A stretch of 64,000 nucleotides of DNA from Congeria kusceri (taxonomy: Eukaryota > Mollusca > Bivalvia > Myida > Dreissenidae), in the NCBI GenBank assembly GCA_027627225.1, contig JAPFQT010000039.1, positions 407,501-471,500 on the forward strand, given 5' to 3'. Both the position numbers and the translations under genes were made by a program. The notes beneath the pieces are model-generated. The model ran no database searches and had not been told where the DNA came from. It saw only the letters and a program-made list of their open reading frames with translations. This document shows, piece by piece, positions 62,036 to 64,000 of the stretch. Numbering within the stretch: the first letter of the stretch is position 1; each line of letters opens with the position of its first letter.

Positions 62036-62699
62036 CTTTTGACACAATCGAGCTTTAATTAATACTTTTAAACGAACGGATTAATACATTAGAAACTGAA
62101 GATTTCACAATTTCTAATTAATTTGAGAGGTAGTGCCTTTAATAAAAATTTAGAGTTTTAAATGACATGAACACGTGATTTCAGTTTGACTTATCTGTTT
62201 ATGGTATTCAATAGCAACCGGCCTCGTTCCCGCAATCGTTTGGAAACAGGAGCACCGTCGAAGCGAGGATTGCGTCTGCAAGAGATCGAGGAAACCGGTT
62301 AACTTGGCGGCCCAAAGACTGAAACTGGAAGAAAGCGTCTATAGGAGACCGATAAACGTTGTATTTTTGGATCACGAGACATGTAAAAGTGGAGGTTTAG
62401 AACAAGCAATTTTTTTCTCTATTGAAAAAAAACTGACAATTTTATCAGGAGTATTCTAATAAAACTGTTTTTGTCTTGTGCCAAAACAAAATAATATAGT
62501 ACTGCCGTACGAAAAGCAGGAAAATATATTGTATAGCAAACAATAAATGATCAAAATTTACTGTATTTGTTCTTACTTTCTGTTTTTGCTGTGTTATTTA
62601 TTGTGCTTAACTGGTCGCTTGCGCATGCGTCATTGTATATTGTCGGCATCGAGTTCCGGCTGTCCACTGCATCGTATACAGATCGTCTAAATCGACGTT
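62036..62699. other. Intergenic DNA between SINE and minisatellite
   Basis: No gene was recognised. Confidence 0.4.
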
Positions 62700-64000
62700 T
62701 GTTAGACGTCGGCAACTGGGTGGATTGTCCTTGGCAACGGGATGTGGTTGTCCTTGGCAACGGGTTGTGGTTGTCCTCGGCAACGGAATGTGGTTGTTGT
62801 GGGGAACGGGGTGAGGTTGTCCTTAGCAACGGGGTGAGGTTGTCCTATGTAACAGAAAGTGGTTTTCCTTGGTAACGGGATGTCATTTTTGTAGGCAACG
62901 GGGTGTTGTTGTTATTGGCAACGGGATGTTGTTTTTGTTTGCAATGGGGTGCGGTTGGCCTCGGTAACGGCGTGAAGTCGTCTTCGGCAACAGGGTGTGG
63001 TTGTCCTCAGCAACGGGTTGTGGTTGTCCTCGGCAACAGGGTGTGGTTGTCCTCGGCACAAGGGGTCCTCGGCAACGCCGGGTAGTTGTCGTCAGCAACG
63101 GGGTGTGGATATCGTCGGTAACGGGGTGTGGTTGTCGTCGGGAACGTGGTGTGGTTGTCTTCGGCAACGGTGTGTTGTTGTCTTCGGCAACGGGGTGTAG
63201 TTGTCTTGTCCTTGGTAACAAGGTGTGCTTGTCCTCATCAACATGGTGTGGTTGTTCTCAGCAACATGGTGTGGTTGTTCTCAGCAACAGGGTGTGGTTG
63301 TCCTCGGTAACAAGGTGTGGTCGTCTTCGGCAACAGGGTGTGGTTGTCTTCGGCAACGGTATGTTGTTGTCGTCGGCAATGGGGAGTGGTTGTCTCGGCA
63401 ACGGGGTGTGGTTGTCGTCGGCAACGGGGTGTGATCGTCTTCGGCAACGGGGTGTGGTTGTCTCGGCAACGCGATGTGGTTGTCCTAGGCAACGGGTTGT
63501 TTTTGTTGCTGGTAACGGGTGATGTCGTTCTCGGTAAATGGGAGTTGTTGTTGCTGGCAACGGGGTGTTGTTGTCCTCGTCAAAGTGACGTTGTTGTTAT
63601 TGGCAACGGGGTGTTGTTGTTGTCAACGAGGTGCTCTTGTTATTGGTAACGGGGCGTTTTTGTCCTCGATAACAGGGTGTTGATGTTGTTGGCAACGGGG
63701 TTTTGTTGGCAACGACGTGCTGTTGTTGCTGGTAACGGGTTGTTAATGTCCTCGGTAACAGGGGGTTGATATTGTTGGAAACGGGATTTTGTTATCCTCT
63801 AAAATGGGGTCTTGTCCTCGGCAACGGGGTGTTGCTGTTGTTGGTAACAGGGTGGTGTTGTCTAGGCGATAGTGTTGTTATTGGTAATGGGTTGTTGTTG
63901 TCCCAGGCAACGGGTGTTGTTGTCGGCAACGGGTGCTGTTGTATTATCATCGGGGTGTTGTTGTCCTCGGTCGGTAACGGTGTGTTGTTGTTGTTAGCAA
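62700..64000 (+). repeat. G-rich 23-24-bp minisatellite, cut by the window end
   Basis: The unit is built on 'ggcaacggggtgtggttgtc' with many variants, about 50 copies visible and continuing past 64000. It is strongly G/T on the plus strand. The many open frames (repeats of V-V-x-G-N-G-V type) are artefacts. Confidence 0.9.

Noticed and set aside
62551..63649. Several overlapping 60-175-codon frames
   Set aside because: They are translations of the G-rich minisatellite on both strands.

Overview
This is a window of AT-rich, intron-bearing animal nuclear DNA, almost certainly from a marine bivalve mollusc. The reasons are bivalve-style dispersed repeats (hairpin heads such as GAGGGCCATAAGGCCCTT followed by 'cgctcacctgag', the 'ggcgtcggcgtc' repeat head, and runs of 'gaccttgacc' and 'ggacggacgga'), many tRNA-derived SINE-like pieces, and the absence of dense coding. 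Species is not determined. No prokaryotic operons, CRISPR arrays or rRNA genes were seen.

The centre (about 15.8-25.5 kb) is the most informative part. An apparently complete 8.6-kb DNA transposon (16265-24890) has near-perfect terminal inverted repeats, a 4-bp TAAA target duplication and palindromic subterminal repeats at both ends. It carries one eight-exon transposase gene (about 1,095 codons) that I could assemble exactly from splice signals and reading phase. The gene has an N-terminal basic domain, a cysteine-rich RNase-H-like D-D-D/E core, two tandemly duplicated 132-nt exons and a C-terminal module. Its one visible defect is a single extra A in an A10 run. It sits inside a second mobile element (B) that has TTAA-flanked inverted repeats and a tRNA-like core; another copy of B at 41.0-41.5 kb preserves the empty target site. 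B in turn lies at the TTAA edge of a third element (A), next to a local tandem duplication.

At 46.6-47.0 kb there is a 422-bp miniature LTR retrotransposon (TRIM-like). Two 146-bp LTRs differ at one base, start TG and end CA, and are followed by a tRNA-Lys(CUU)-type primer-binding site. Each LTR contains a tRNA-like sequence with intact pol III A and B boxes.

Most of the rest is repeats. Tandem-like arrays with units of about 140-180 bp lie at 0-1, 3.5-4.4, 6.0-7.2, 12.0-13.0, 13.7-15.6, 37.8-38.4, 44.6-45.0 and 48.9-50.8 kb. Minisatellites have periods of 27 bp (7.3 kb), 52-55 bp (42 kb), 30 bp (43.5 kb), 23-24 bp (59 kb), 40 bp (61 kb) and 23-24 bp (62.7 kb to the window end). Trinucleotide tracts occur at 56.6-58.9 kb. 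Host coding evidence is sparse: one possible terminal exon of a multi-pass membrane protein at 52.2-52.7 kb, perhaps XK-related, and one possible internal exon at 30.65 kb. The other AT-rich stretches show nothing I can call a gene.
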